64,000 nt of DNA from Mycolicibacter sinensis. Its GTDB lineage: Bacteria > Actinomycetota > Actinomycetes > Mycobacteriales > Mycobacteriaceae. The stretch's first letter is position 1. The number at the start of each line of letters is the position of its first letter. This document shows, piece by piece, positions 54,705 through 63,839 of this stretch. The stretch is from positions 43,166 through 107,165 of the forward strand of contig NZ_LZIN01000053.1 in the NCBI RefSeq assembly GCF_001667375.1, written 5' to 3'. The translations under genes were made by a program, and so were the position numbers. The notes beneath the pieces are model-generated. The model was not told the DNA's origin, searched no databases, and saw only the letters and a list, made by a program, of their open reading frames with translations.

Positions 54705-56624
54705 GTGACCACTTCCGAAGCTCTGCGCGACACCTTGGACGGCCGCTGGCGTGCGGCGAAGAACCGGGTTCGGGCCACCCTCTCCGATGAGAAGTTCCGT
54801 CCGCACTACACCCCCAACACGGTGATCGCCCGTGCCAAGGTCGCCGAACAGCTCAAGATCATGGCCAGCACCGGCGTGGCCGCCGACAGCTTCCGCAAGG
54901 AGCACGGCGGAACCGGTGACGTGGGAGCGGCGGTCAGCATGATCGAGATGCTGGCGATGTCGGATCTGTCCCTGATGGTCAAAGCCGGAGTGCAGTGGGG
55001 ACTGTTCGGCGGCGCCGTGGAAAACCTGGGCACCGAGCGCCACCACCAGGCCTACGTCCAGAAGATCATCGACCTCGAGCTGCTCGGCTGCTTCGCGATG
55101 ACCGAGACCGGCCACGGCAGTGACGTGCAGGCGCTGGAGACCACCGCCACCTACGAGCCGGAGACGGGCGAGTTCGTCATCGACTCCGCGACCGGTCCCG
55201 CACGCAAGGACTACATCGGTGGTGCTGCCGAAACCGCCACTATCGCAGCGGTTTTCGCCCAACTGATCACGGACGGTAAAAGCCATGGCGTGCACTGTTT
55301 CCTGGTGCCGATCCGGGACGCCGACGGCAACGACCTGCCCGGCGTCACCACCTCGGACTGCCACTACAAGGGCGGTCTGCCCGGAGTGGACAACGGCCGC
55401 ATCGTCTTCGATCACGTCCGGGTGCCGCGGGAGAACCTGTTGAACAGGTACGCCGACGTCGAGCCCGACGGCAGCTACCGGTCGTCGATCGAGAGCGACG
55501 GCCGGCGGTTCTTCACCATGATCGGCACCCTGATCCGGGGACGGGTCTCGGTGGGCGGCAGCGCGGGGGCGGCCGCTCGCGTCGCCCTGGACATCGCCAC
55601 CCGATATGCGTTGCAGCGCAGGCAGTTCGCGGCGCCCAGCGAGGACGGGACCGAACACGAGGTGCTGATCATGGACTACCTGGCGCATCAGCGCCGGCTG
55701 TTCCCGCTGATCGCCCGGTCCTATGCGCTGCAGTTCGCCCAGAACGAGCTGGTCAGCGCCTGCCATGACCTGCAGACCGCCGACGACCCCGACGCCGAAG
55801 AGCAGCGTGAGCTCGAGGCGCGGGCAGCCGGGCTGAAAGCCGCCAACACCTGGCACGCGTCCCGGGCGATCCAGGAGGCGCGGGAAGCCTGCGGGGGCGC
55901 CGGCTACATGGCCGAGAACCGGCTCATCGCGTTGCGCGCCGACACCGACGTGTTCACCACCTTCGAGGGCGACAACCACGTGCTGACCCAGCTGGTGGCC
56001 AAGCAACTGCTGACCGCCTACGCCGACGACATCGCCGGCATGAGCCCGGTCGACTGGGTGCGGTTCGCCGCCGAGACCGTCGGCGAGCGGGTGCTCAAAC
56101 GCACTGCGGCAGAGACGATCATCCAGCGGATCATCGACGCCCGCCAGGACAGCGAAGAAGAGGGCAGCCTGTTCAACCGGGGCACCCAGGTGCACATGTT
56201 CGAGGACCGCGAGGAATACCTGCTGACGTCGGTGGCACGCCGGTTGCGAGCGAAGTCCGAGGAGATGAGCGACTTCGACGCCTTCAACGCCGTTCAGGAC
56301 CACGTGCTGCACGCGGCCGCCGCCCACATCGACCGGGTGGTGCTGGAGGCGTTCGTCGCCGGCATCGACTCGTGCCCGGACCCCGAAGCCAAGGAGCTGC
56401 TGGAGCTGGTGTGCGACCTGTACGCACTGAGCGTCATCGAGGACGACAAGGCGTGGTACATCGAGCACCGGTATCTGTCCACCGATCGGGCCAAGGCTGT
56501 CACCCGCGCCATCAATGACCGGTGCCGGAAGTTGCGGCCGCACGCCCAAACCCTGGTCGACGGATTCGGCATCCCCGAACAGCTGCGCTACGCCGAGATG
56601 CTGCACCCGGAACACTTGGACTAG
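54705..56624 (+). CDS. acyl-CoA dehydrogenase/oxidase (large FadE-like)
   Basis: A 639-residue flavoenzyme of the acyl-CoA dehydrogenase/oxidase superfamily, longer than ordinary FadE proteins and similar in layout to acyl-CoA oxidases. Motifs: LLGCFAMTETGHGSDVQALETTATY (flavin/substrate contact), SDCHYKGGLPGVDNGRIVFDHVRVPRENLL, RYALQRRQFAAP and EACGGAGYMAENRL, then a C-terminal helical oxidase-type domain. It would oxidise an acyl-CoA at the alpha-beta bond. GTG 54705 is preceded by TACGGT at 54693-54698, fitting leaderless transcription; the AGGAG touching the GTG is too close to act as an RBS. Substrate chain length unknown. Confidence 0.92.
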   Translation: MTTSEALRDTLDGRWRAAKNRVRATLSDEKFRPHYTPNTVIARAKVAEQLKIMASTGVAADSFRKEHGGTGDVGAAVSMIEMLAMSDLSLMVKAGVQWGLFGGAVENLGTERHHQAYVQKIIDLELLGCFAMTETGHGSDVQALETTATYEPETGEFVIDSATGPARKDYIGGAAETATIAAVFAQLITDGKSHGVHCFLVPIRDADGNDLPGVTTSDCHYKGGLPGVDNGRIVFDHVRVPRENLLNRYADVEPDGSYRSSIESDGRRFFTMIGTLIRGRVSVGGSAGAAARVALDIATRYALQRRQFAAPSEDGTEHEVLIMDYLAHQRRLFPLIARSYALQFAQNELVSACHDLQTADDPDAEEQRELEARAAGLKAANTWHASRAIQEAREACGGAGYMAENRLIALRADTDVFTTFEGDNHVLTQLVAKQLLTAYADDIAGMSPVDWVRFAAETVGERVLKRTAAETIIQRIIDARQDSEEEGSLFNRGTQVHMFEDREEYLLTSVARRLRAKSEEMSDFDAFNAVQDHVLHAAAAHIDRVVLEAFVAGIDSCPDPEAKELLELVCDLYALSVIEDDKAWYIEHRYLSTDRAKAVTRAINDRCRKLRPHAQTLVDGFGIPEQLRYAEMLHPEHLD

Positions 56625-56695
56625 CCGCCGGTGCATCCGGCGGGCCGTCGTCTATAGGCTGTCGGCATCGACGCTCGAACGAAGGAGTATCACTC

Positions 56696-57094
56696 ATGGC
56701 GTGGTTCCTCGCGCTGAACGCCACCCCGACCAAGGGTGGCCAGTCGCCGACCTATGAGCTGCAGGAATCCGCTGACATCGAGCGGATCACCGAAGAGATG
56801 GCAACCTACGCCGCCGCCGATCGGGCGGTGGCGGTGCCCGCCGTCTTCAACAACGGCCGCCAACAGGTCACCCTGTATGTGCGCCCGGCCGCATGGGGCG
56901 CGTGGGCGATCTACGAGCTGAGCGAGGAAGAGCGCCGCGAATTGATGGCCGCCAGCCCGCTGGTCAACGCGATCGCTCAGGCCCGCGCCGCCAAGCAGCA
57001 GCAGGGAACTCAGCAGCAGCAACAGCAGCAGATGTTCGCGCCGCCGGCGCAGCCTCAGCAGTCCGGTCCTTCGGTGATTCCCAGGCTGGACTGA
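56696..57094 (+). CDS. conserved hypothetical protein with Gln-rich tail
   Basis: A 132-residue protein, MAWFLALNATPTKGG..., with a compact folded part to about residue 100 and a Gln-rich tail (two runs of Gln near 100-113) ending PSVIPRLD. No known domain recognised; similar small proteins are seen in mycobacteria from memory. RBS AAGGAG at 56682-56687 supports ATG 56696. It follows the acyl-CoA dehydrogenase after 71 bp and precedes tRNA-Asn. No signal peptide. Confidence 0.78.
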   Translation: MAWFLALNATPTKGGQSPTYELQESADIERITEEMATYAAADRAVAVPAVFNNGRQQVTLYVRPAAWGAWAIYELSEEERRELMAASPLVNAIAQARAAKQQQGTQQQQQQQMFAPPAQPQQSGPSVIPRLD

Positions 57095-57107
57095 CGCCGG
57101 TCAAACG

Positions 57108-57183
57108 TGGCTCCCCCGGGTGGACTCGAACCACCAACCCTCCGGTTAACAGCCGAATGCTCTGCCAATTGAGCTACAGGGGA
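57108..57183 (-). tRNA. tRNA-Asn (anticodon GTT)
   Basis: The reverse complement folds as acceptor TCCCCTG/CGGGGGA, D-arm GCTCAATTGGCAGAGC, anticodon loop CTGTTAA (GTT), T-arm GTGGTTCGAGTCCAC, discriminator G, and an encoded CCA (57110-57108). The position beside a small gene, dnaG and dgt matches the mycobacterial asnT locus. Confidence 0.95.
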
Positions 57184-57311
57184 CTGCTGTCGCGTGGACG
57201 TGCACGACTCTAGCGCATCCCGACAGCACCACCGTCTCACGGGGGTCGCAGCGAATTGCCCCACCGGCAGATGGGGCAGGATGGAAGCACCGCACGATGT
57301 AGGGAGCAGCA

Positions 57312-57563
57312 TTGATCGGGTACGTCGTCGTGATGGGCGTCGGCTACGTCATGGGCACCAAGGCCGGCCGCCGACGCTACGAGCAGATCGTCGGCACCTA
57401 CCACGCGCTCACCAGCAGCCCGATGGCCAAAGCGGTGATCGACAAGGGACGGCGCAGCATCGCCAACCGGATCCATCCCGAGCCGACGATGGTGACGCTG
57501 ACCGAACTCGAGGACGGCACCACGGTGGTACGGCCGCAAGACCCGGACGAACCCGACCTCTAG
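57312..57563 (+). CDS. conserved small protein (Rv2342-like)
   Basis: An 83-residue protein with a hydrophobic N-terminus (MIGYVVVMGVGYVMGTKAGRRRYEQI) that could be a single membrane helix followed by a basic stretch, then an acidic C-terminus. It is the position-equivalent of the small gene between tRNA-Asn and dnaG in M. tuberculosis (Rv2342). Start is TTG 57312 with GGGAGCA upstream. Function unknown. Its stop codon lies inside a 28-bp direct repeat whose second copy carries the dnaG stop. Confidence 0.8.
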   Translation: MIGYVVVMGVGYVMGTKAGRRRYEQIVGTYHALTSSPMAKAVIDKGRRSIANRIHPEPTMVTLTELEDGTTVVRPQDPDEPDL

Positions 57564-57631
57564 CTTGCGATCAGGCGGTGCCAACCACGCCTGACCCGCT
57601 GCGCCCGATCTCTAGCTTGCGATCAGGCGGT
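57552..57631. repeat. 28-bp direct repeat around two convergent stop codons
   Basis: CCCGAYCTCTAGCTTGCGAT followed by CAGGCGGT occurs at 57552-57579 and 57604-57631, differing at one base, with a 24-bp spacer (period 52 bp). The first copy contains the TAG of the small gene, the second the TGA of dnaG. TCAGGCG (57571-57577) also pairs with CGCCTGA (57588-57594), a possible terminator hairpin. Confidence 0.75.
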
Positions 57632-59533
57632 CACCTCATCGCCGCTGGCCTGCTCCAGCAGGCTGCGCCGATAGGCCTCCATCGCGACCAGGTCGCCGAA
57701 GAGCGCGTGGTATTCGTCGCTGTTGTCCACCGGTGACATGCGCTGCAGTTTGGATTTGACCTCGGCGATCTGCCGGCCCACCCATACCTCCTGCAGCCGG
57801 GCCAGCACCCCGCCGACATAGCGCGGCACCTTGTCCTCGTCGACGCGGATGGCCTCCACGCTCAACTCGTGGATGAGCCCGACGGTCAGCGGCGAGGTGG
57901 TCTGCTCCCGCACCGTTTCGATCCACTGCGCACCGGCGGCCGCGGCGGCGGTGCCGCCGGTCCCCCCGGCCGAGTCGATCGCCGAGCGCACCGCCGCGTA
58001 GCCGGGATGGGTGAAACTCTCCACCGTCAGACTGTCGAACACCGGCCCGGCCAGCGCCGGAAACTGCAGTGCTGCCTTGAGAGCCTCGCGCTGCGGCCAC
58101 AGCGTCGGATCGGTCGGATTGGGCCGCGCCACCGGCGCTTGCGGGGCCGCGGTGGCGGCGGACACCCGGGTGGCGCCGCCCCGCGGATTCTTGGCCTCCT
58201 TCTTGGCCGCGGCGCGCACCCGGCCGATCACCTGCCCGACGTCATCCCAACCCACCCAGCCGGCCAGCTGGCGCGCGTATTCGTCGCGCAGCGTGCCGTC
58301 CTTGATCTGGGCGACCATCGGCACACAGCGGCGCAACGCCGCGACCCGGCCTTCGGCGTTGTCCAGGTCCATTTCGGCCAGCGCGGTGCGAACTGCGAAC
58401 TCGAACAACGGAGTTCGTCGTGCCACCAGATCGCGCAGCGCCTCGTCGCCGTGTGCCAGACGCAGGTCGCACGGGTCCATGCCGTCGGCGGCCACCGCGA
58501 CGAACGACTGTCCGGCCAGCTGCTGCTCGCCGTCTAGAGCTTTGAGCGCGGCCTTTCGTCCGGCCGCGTCGCCGTCGAAGACGTAGATCAACTCACCCCG
58601 AAAGAACTTGTCGTCCATCATCAGTCGGCGCAGCATCGCCAGGTGCTCGTCGCCGAAGGCGGTTCCGCACGACGCGACCGCGGTGGTCACCCCGGCCAGG
58701 TGCATCGCCATCACGTCGGTGTAGCCCTCGACCACAATCGCCTGGTGCCCGCGGGCGATGTCGCGCTTGGCCAGGTCCAGACCGAACAGCACGTTGGACT
58801 TCTTGTAGAGCGTGGTTTCGGGGGTGTTGACGTACTTGGCCTCCATCGGGTCGTCGTCGAACAACCGGCGGGCCCCGAACCCGATCACCTCCCCCGCCGA
58901 GGACCGGATCGGCCACAGCAGCCGGCGGTGGAAGCGGTCCATCGGACCGCGCCGCCCCTCCCGGGACAGGCCCGCGGCTTCCAACTCCTTGAACTCGAAG
59001 CCCTTGCGCAGCAGGTGTTTCGTCAAGCTGTCCCAGCCGGACGGGGCGAACCCGCAGCCGAACCGCTGCGCGGCGGCGGCGTCGAAGTTGCGTTCGGTCA
59101 GGTATTTGCGCGCCGGTGCGGCTTCGGCGGAGCCCAGCGCCGCGGCGTAGAACTCGGCTGCCGCCGCGTTGGCCGCGATCAGCCGGCTGCGGCCGCCGCG
59201 CTCGCGCTGGATATTGGTGGCCGATGCCCCGGTGTAGGTGATGGTGTGCCCGACCCGGTCGGCCAGCAACTCGACCGCCTCGACGAAACTGGCGTGCTCG
59301 ATCTTCTGCACGAAGGCGTAGACGTCGCCGCCTTCCCCGCAACCGAAGCAGTGGAACAGGCCGTGGTTGGGCCGGACGTGAAACGACGGCGACTTCTCGT
59401 TGTGAAACGGGCACAGCCCCTTGAGCGAGTCGGCCCCGGCGCGTCTGAGCTGCACATAATCGCCGACGACGTCCTCGATGCGGACACGTTCGCGGATGGC
59501 GGCGATGTCGCGATCGGAGATACGGCCGGGCAC
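57623..59533 (-). CDS. dnaG: DNA primase DnaG
   Basis: A 636-residue primase that makes RNA primers for replication. The N-terminal CHC2 zinc ribbon is CPFHNEKSPSFHVRP ... FHCFGCGEGG, the catalytic TOPRIM core has VVEGYTDVMAMHLAG and YVFDGDAAGRKAALKAL, and the C-terminal DnaB-interaction domain includes ALKAALQFPALAGPVFDSL. GTG 59533 starts the standard MPGRISDRDIAAIRERV. It is convergent with the small gene and followed, on the other side, by the divergent sensor-domain gene at 59616. Confidence 0.97.
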   Translation of the reverse strand: MPGRISDRDIAAIRERVRIEDVVGDYVQLRRAGADSLKGLCPFHNEKSPSFHVRPNHGLFHCFGCGEGGDVYAFVQKIEHASFVEAVELLADRVGHTITYTGASATNIQRERGGRSRLIAANAAAAEFYAAALGSAEAAPARKYLTERNFDAAAAQRFGCGFAPSGWDSLTKHLLRKGFEFKELEAAGLSREGRRGPMDRFHRRLLWPIRSSAGEVIGFGARRLFDDDPMEAKYVNTPETTLYKKSNVLFGLDLAKRDIARGHQAIVVEGYTDVMAMHLAGVTTAVASCGTAFGDEHLAMLRRLMMDDKFFRGELIYVFDGDAAGRKAALKALDGEQQLAGQSFVAVAADGMDPCDLRLAHGDEALRDLVARRTPLFEFAVRTALAEMDLDNAEGRVAALRRCVPMVAQIKDGTLRDEYARQLAGWVGWDDVGQVIGRVRAAAKKEAKNPRGGATRVSAATAAPQAPVARPNPTDPTLWPQREALKAALQFPALAGPVFDSLTVESFTHPGYAAVRSAIDSAGGTGGTAAAAAGAQWIETVREQTTSPLTVGLIHELSVEAIRVDEDKVPRYVGGVLARLQEVWVGRQIAEVKSKLQRMSPVDNSDEYHALFGDLVAMEAYRRSLLEQASGDEVTA

Positions 59534-59615
59534 CGGGCCAGTCTAGAGCGCACAGGGAGTCTCAAGCCGCCATGTTTTAAGCTCGGTTCGTCAACGTCGA
59601 CGTCAGGGAGTGCGC

Positions 59616-60407
59616 ATGAGTCAGTCCGAGCAGTCACCGGGGGCGAAATCCAGACGACCTCGGCTCCTGCTCGTGCTCGCAGCCGTCGCCCTGACTCTGC
59701 TGGGTGTGGTGACCTGGATGGGCCTGCCCGACCGGTCGCGCGGCGCCGCCGGCATCACCGGCGAAACCGTCAAGCAGGTTCTGCTCGACGGCGCCGAGCT
59801 GTCGAAGATGCTCGATCAGCCCTTCACCACCGTCACCGGCCCGCCGGCCTACGGCGGCCTGGAAGCGATGGAGGACTCGTCGGCGCCGGACGAATGCGTC
59901 GGCGTCGTGGACGTCGCACCCAAGAGCGTCTACGCCTCGGCCGACGTACAGAGCTACGCACGCGAGACCTGGATCGACTCCGAACCCAACCGGGACGGCT
60001 ATAAGCCGCTCACCACCCAGGTGATGTTCGTCAAGGAGGCCGTGGTCGCGCTGCCCACCGCGGCGGACGCCCAAGCGCTGTTCGCCGAGTTCACCGAGCA
60101 GTGGAAACGCTGCGATGGACGTCCGGTCAACGCCGACTCGAATTCGGGCGGGCAACCGCACCTGCAGGGCACTGAAATGCACATCACCGACGTCCGGGTC
60201 ACCGATGACGTGCTGGCGGCCTCCATCGTGCTCGACAAGAGCCCCAAGGCCCCGGACACCCGCGCCATCGGCGTACGCGGCAACTGCATCGTCGGGGTGC
60301 TGATCGCGTTCACCGGCACCGAGAACGCCACCGGCTCCGGCGATCCTCAGACCAGCAGCATCCAGGCCGTGCAGGCGATGATGGACAAGGTCACCAAGCT
60401 CGGCTGA
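59616..60407 (+). CDS. membrane-anchored sensor-domain protein (PknH extracellular-like)
   Basis: A 263-residue protein with a short cytoplasmic N-terminus, one hydrophobic segment (LLLVLAAVALTLLGVVTWMG, about 17-36) and an extracytoplasmic domain that resembles the PknH C-terminal sensor family. Three cysteines (DECVGV, KRCDGR, GNCIVG) are visible; the family forms disulfides. There is no lipobox Cys, so it is held by the membrane helix. CAGGGAG at 59603-59609 decides ATG 59616 over GTG 59610. It is convergent with dgt (1-bp gap). Ligand and role unknown. Confidence 0.85.
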   Translation: MSQSEQSPGAKSRRPRLLLVLAAVALTLLGVVTWMGLPDRSRGAAGITGETVKQVLLDGAELSKMLDQPFTTVTGPPAYGGLEAMEDSSAPDECVGVVDVAPKSVYASADVQSYARETWIDSEPNRDGYKPLTTQVMFVKEAVVALPTAADAQALFAEFTEQWKRCDGRPVNADSNSGGQPHLQGTEMHITDVRVTDDVLAASIVLDKSPKAPDTRAIGVRGNCIVGVLIAFTGTENATGSGDPQTSSIQAVQAMMDKVTKLG

Positions 60408-60408
60408 G

Positions 60409-61659
60409 TCACTCGGCGAGGCGCTCCAGCCGGCCCTCGGTGAACGACGCGATCTGGTCGATGACAATTCGCAGCCGCGCGCCGTCATCTGCTGCGGCGG
60501 CGAACGCCGGGACGAAGATCGGATCCAGGGTCTCCGGTGCCCCGACGAGCAGCCGCTCGGCCACCGCGTGCACCCGCTCACGTTGAGCGGCCTGAATCTT
60601 GCGGTGCTGATCTTCGGACATAATGAACTGGACCGCAAGGGTTTTCAGCACGGCGACCTCGGCCCGCACCAGTTCCGGCACTTCCAGGTCGGCCTCGTAG
60701 CGACTCAGCGGCCGACGGCCGGCAACGGCATGGGTGGCGGTGATCGCCGCGGACGCGAACCGGCCGACCAGTTCGCTGGTCAGGCGCTTCAGCGCCACCG
60801 ATGCCGACAGGGTCGCGTCGTAGGCCGCGACGGCGGCCACCACCGGCAGTTCGGTGAGTCGCTGAGCGGCCGCCGCCAGATCGTGGACCCCGTCGGGATC
60901 GCCGAGGCGCGCCAGTTCGGCCACCGTCGAGGCATCGGCGAGCACCCGCAGGTCGATACGGCCCGCGACGACACCGTCTTCGACATCGTGCACCGAGTAG
61001 GCGACGTCGTCGGCCCAGTCCATGATCTGCGCTTCCAGGCAGACCCGGCCCTCCGGCGCTCCCCGACGCATCCATTCGGCGGCGGCTCGGTCCTCGTCGT
61101 AGAACCCGAACTTGGTCCGGGCCGGGCCGGTTCCCGATAGCCGGGGCCACGGATATTTGGTGACCGCGTCCAGCGCCGCCCTGGTCAGATTCAGTCCTGC
61201 GCTTGCCCCGCGCGGCCCCACAACCTTGGGTTCCAGACTGGTCAGGAGGCGGAAATTCTGCGCGTTGCCTTCGAATCCGCCGCACGGCGAAGCGATTTCG
61301 TTGAGCGCCTGCTCGCCGTTGTGCCCGTACGGCGGGTGTCCGATGTCGTGGGCCAGCCCGGCCAGGTCGACCAGGTCGGGATCGCAGCCCAGCCCGATCG
61401 CCATCCCCCGCCCGATCTGCGCCACCTCCAGCGAGTGGGTCAGCCGGGTGCGCGGGGTGTCGCCGTCGCGGGGGCCGACGACCTGGGTCTTGTCGGCCAG
61501 CCGGCGCAGGGCGGCACTGTGCAGCACCCGGGCCCGGTCGCGGGCGAAGTCGGTGCGGTGCTGACCGCCGGTCCCGGGCAGGCCGGCCGTCTTCGACGAC
61601 TCCCCCACCAGGCGGTCGCGGTCGTGCGCGCCGTAGTTGTCGTACTCGTTGATGGCCAC
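60409..61659 (-). CDS. dgt: deoxyguanosinetriphosphate triphosphohydrolase (dGTPase-like)
   Basis: A 416-residue HD-domain hydrolase that splits dNTPs to deoxynucleoside and triphosphate. Motifs: [35 protein letters not shown], the metal HD pair in [19 protein letters not shown], and [19 protein letters not shown]. It lies beside dnaG in the same orientation with one opposite gene between, as in M. tuberculosis. Start GTG 61659 gives the common [16 protein letters not shown]. Confidence 0.95.
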   Translation of the reverse strand: MAINEYDNYGAHDRDRLVGESSKTAGLPGTGGQHRTDFARDRARVLHSAALRRLADKTQVVGPRDGDTPRTRLTHSLEVAQIGRGMAIGLGCDPDLVDLAGLAHDIGHPPYGHNGEQALNEIASPCGGFEGNAQNFRLLTSLEPKVVGPRGASAGLNLTRAALDAVTKYPWPRLSGTGPARTKFGFYDEDRAAAEWMRRGAPEGRVCLEAQIMDWADDVAYSVHDVEDGVVAGRIDLRVLADASTVAELARLGDPDGVHDLAAAAQRLTELPVVAAVAAYDATLSASVALKRLTSELVGRFASAAITATHAVAGRRPLSRYEADLEVPELVRAEVAVLKTLAVQFIMSEDQHRKIQAAQRERVHAVAERLLVGAPETLDPIFVPAFAAAADDGARLRIVIDQIASFTEGRLERLAE

Positions 61660-61750
61660 CGCCGCCAGTCTATTTTGACCCGGTGCGCACCGGCGGTACC
61701 GGCCGCAGGATTCCGGCGGTCAGCCGCCGAACGCATATACATTGGCGAGC

Positions 61751-63754
61751 ATGCGAATCACTCGCCTGATCAGCGCCGCCCTGGCGATTCTGGCCGCGGT
61801 GCTGCTGGTGGCGCCGGGCGCCGCGGCGCAACCCCCGCTGCGGCTGCCCAGCTCGATCACCGACAGCGCCGGGGTGCTCGCGCCCTCCGATCGCGCCGGA
61901 GTGCAGGCCGCGCTCGACAAGCTTTACGCCGACCGGCACATCCGGCTGTGGGTGGTCTACGTCGACGTTTTCTCCGGGCAGACCGCCGACGACTGGGGCC
62001 GCAGCACGGCCCGGCTCAGCGACCTGGGCAGCAATGACGCCATGCTGGCGGTCGCCACCGCCGACCGCAGCTACGCGTTCTTGGTGTCCAGCGGCATCTC
62101 GGAAATCAGTAGCGGCAAGGTTGATGCACTGCGGCGCAACCAGATCGAGCCGGCCCTGCACCGGGGCGATTGGGCGGGGGCGGCCACCCTCGCCGCCAGC
62201 GGGCTGGACGCCGCGGCAGCGCCGGCGGAGGTGAGTTGGCTGCCGATCCTGATCGCGCTGGGCGCGGTAGCCGCCGCCGGCGTGGCGGTGCTGCTGGTAG
62301 CACGTCACCTGCGGCGCCGCCGGCACAACGCGGCGCTCGCCGCGGCCCGGCGGGTCGATGCGACCGATCCGAATGCGCTGGCCGATGTGCCGGTGTTCGC
62401 CCTGGATGCGCTGTCGCGAGAGAAGGTGGTCCAGGTCGACAACGCGGTCCGCACCAGCAGCAACGAGTTGCAGCTGGCGGTCGAGGAGTTCGGCGAGGAC
62501 CGCACCCGGCCGTTCGCGCAGGCGGTCGCGAGTGCCAAGTCCGCCATGGAGCACGCCTTCACGGTGCGACAGCAACTCGACGACGACATTCCCGAGACAC
62601 CGGCCCAGCAGCGCGACCTGCTGACCGGGGTCATCGTCACCGCCTCGAAGGCCGACCGGGAATTGGAGACCCAGCGCGCGTCGTTCGAGCAGTTGCGCGA
62701 CCTGGTCCTCAACGCACCGGCGCGCCTCGACGATCTGACCCGGCAGCTCGTCGAGCTGACCGGGCGCATCCCGGCCTCCGAGCAGCATCTGGTGGAGTTG
62801 CACCGCGAATTCGACGCCACGGCACTCAGTTCGGTGGCCGGCAACGTCAAGACCGCGCAGGACCGGGTGGCCTTCGCCGAACGCAACATGACCCGGGCGC
62901 GCGGGCTGGCCGAGCACCCGGTGACCGGCGGGCAGAGCGAACTGGTCGACGTGGTACGGGCCGCCGAGTCGGGGCTGGGTCAGGGCCGGGCCCTGCTCGA
63001 CGCGGTGGACAACGCCGCGCGCGACATCCGCCACGCGGTGGCCACGCTGCCGGCAGCCATCGCCGACGCCGAGACCGGTATCGAGCAGGCCAACACGCAA
63101 CTGCGGCGCGGGGCGGGCGCACACCGCGCCCAGCTGACCGCAGCCCGCGACACCGCGGTCAAGGCCGTCGCCGCCGCTCGGGCCACCGGTGACCCGCTGG
63201 GGGCGTTCACCGCGTTGACCAAGGCCGACTCAGACCTGGACGCCCTGCTGGACACCGTGGCCGAGGAACGCGCGGCCGCCGAGCGAATGGCCCGAACCCT
63301 GGAACAGGCGCTGTTCACCGCGTCGTCGCGGATCCGCGCGGTCTCGGATTACATCGACACCCGCCGCGGCAGCGTCGGCCCGGAGGCGCGTACCCGGCTC
63401 GCCGAGGCCCGACGACGGCTCGACGCCGCGCAGGACATGCGCGGCACCGACGTCGCCGGCGCCATCAGCCAGGCCAACGGCGCGGCCACGCTGGCCGCCG
63501 CGGCGCAGTCGTTGGCCAAGGCGGACGTGCAAGCTGCGCAACGGGAGTATTACGGCCGCTACGGCGGACCCGGCGGTGGCAACGACACCGGCGCCATGCT
63601 CGGCGGCATCATCATCGGCAACATCCTCAGCGGCGGCCGGATGGGCGGCGGCTTCGGTGGTGGCTTCGGCGGTGGCGGGGGCGGCTGGAGTCCGACCTCG
63701 TTCGGCGGTTCCTCCGGTGGCGGCGGCTTCTTCGGCGGCGGTGGCCGCTTCTAG
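61751..63754 (+). CDS. TPM-domain (YgcG-like) membrane protein with coiled-coil body and Gly-rich tail
   Basis: A 667-residue protein. Signal peptide about 1-27 (ends GAAAQ). TPM domain about 35-150 with SITDSAGVLAPSDRAGVQAALDKLYADRHIRLWVVYVD. One transmembrane helix about 160-180 (LPILIALGAVAAAGVAVLLVARHLRRRR). Then a long Ala-rich helical/coiled-coil region (about 200-600) and a tail of Gly clusters (GGGFGGGFGGGGGG...). Similar to Rv2345 of M. tuberculosis, which is in the same place after dgt. TATACA at 61736-61741 could be a -10 for a short leader. Function unknown; TPM proteins are linked to membrane protein quality control or complex assembly. Confidence 0.88.
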   Translation: MRITRLISAALAILAAVLLVAPGAAAQPPLRLPSSITDSAGVLAPSDRAGVQAALDKLYADRHIRLWVVYVDVFSGQTADDWGRSTARLSDLGSNDAMLAVATADRSYAFLVSSGISEISSGKVDALRRNQIEPALHRGDWAGAATLAASGLDAAAAPAEVSWLPILIALGAVAAAGVAVLLVARHLRRRRHNAALAAARRVDATDPNALADVPVFALDALSREKVVQVDNAVRTSSNELQLAVEEFGEDRTRPFAQAVASAKSAMEHAFTVRQQLDDDIPETPAQQRDLLTGVIVTASKADRELETQRASFEQLRDLVLNAPARLDDLTRQLVELTGRIPASEQHLVELHREFDATALSSVAGNVKTAQDRVAFAERNMTRARGLAEHPVTGGQSELVDVVRAAESGLGQGRALLDAVDNAARDIRHAVATLPAAIADAETGIEQANTQLRRGAGAHRAQLTAARDTAVKAVAAARATGDPLGAFTALTKADSDLDALLDTVAEERAAAERMARTLEQALFTASSRIRAVSDYIDTRRGSVGPEARTRLAEARRRLDAAQDMRGTDVAGAISQANGAATLAAAAQSLAKADVQAAQREYYGRYGGPGGGNDTGAMLGGIIIGNILSGGRMGGGFGGGFGGGGGGWSPTSFGGSSGGGGFFGGGGRF

Positions 63755-63791
63755 CCCCGCACTGTTCAGCGCCGGACGAACACCACAACGT

Positions 63792-63826
63792 AAAGTGCCC
63801 GCACGCCGAAGCGTGCGGGCACTTTT
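63792..63826. terminator. bidirectional intrinsic terminator
   Basis: AAAGTGCCCGCACGC (63792-63806) pairs perfectly with GCGTGCGGGCACTTT (63811-63825) around a CGAA tetraloop, with A-rich and T-rich flanks. It lies between the convergent genes ending at 63754 and 63840 and can serve both. Confidence 0.95.
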
Positions 63827-63839
63827 ACTCCGAGGCGGG

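Noticed and set aside
54672..56624. Long minus-strand frame opposite the acyl-CoA dehydrogenase gene (54453-56636)
   Set aside because: High GC keeps antisense frames open; the plus strand carries all flavin and substrate motifs and the minus reading has none.
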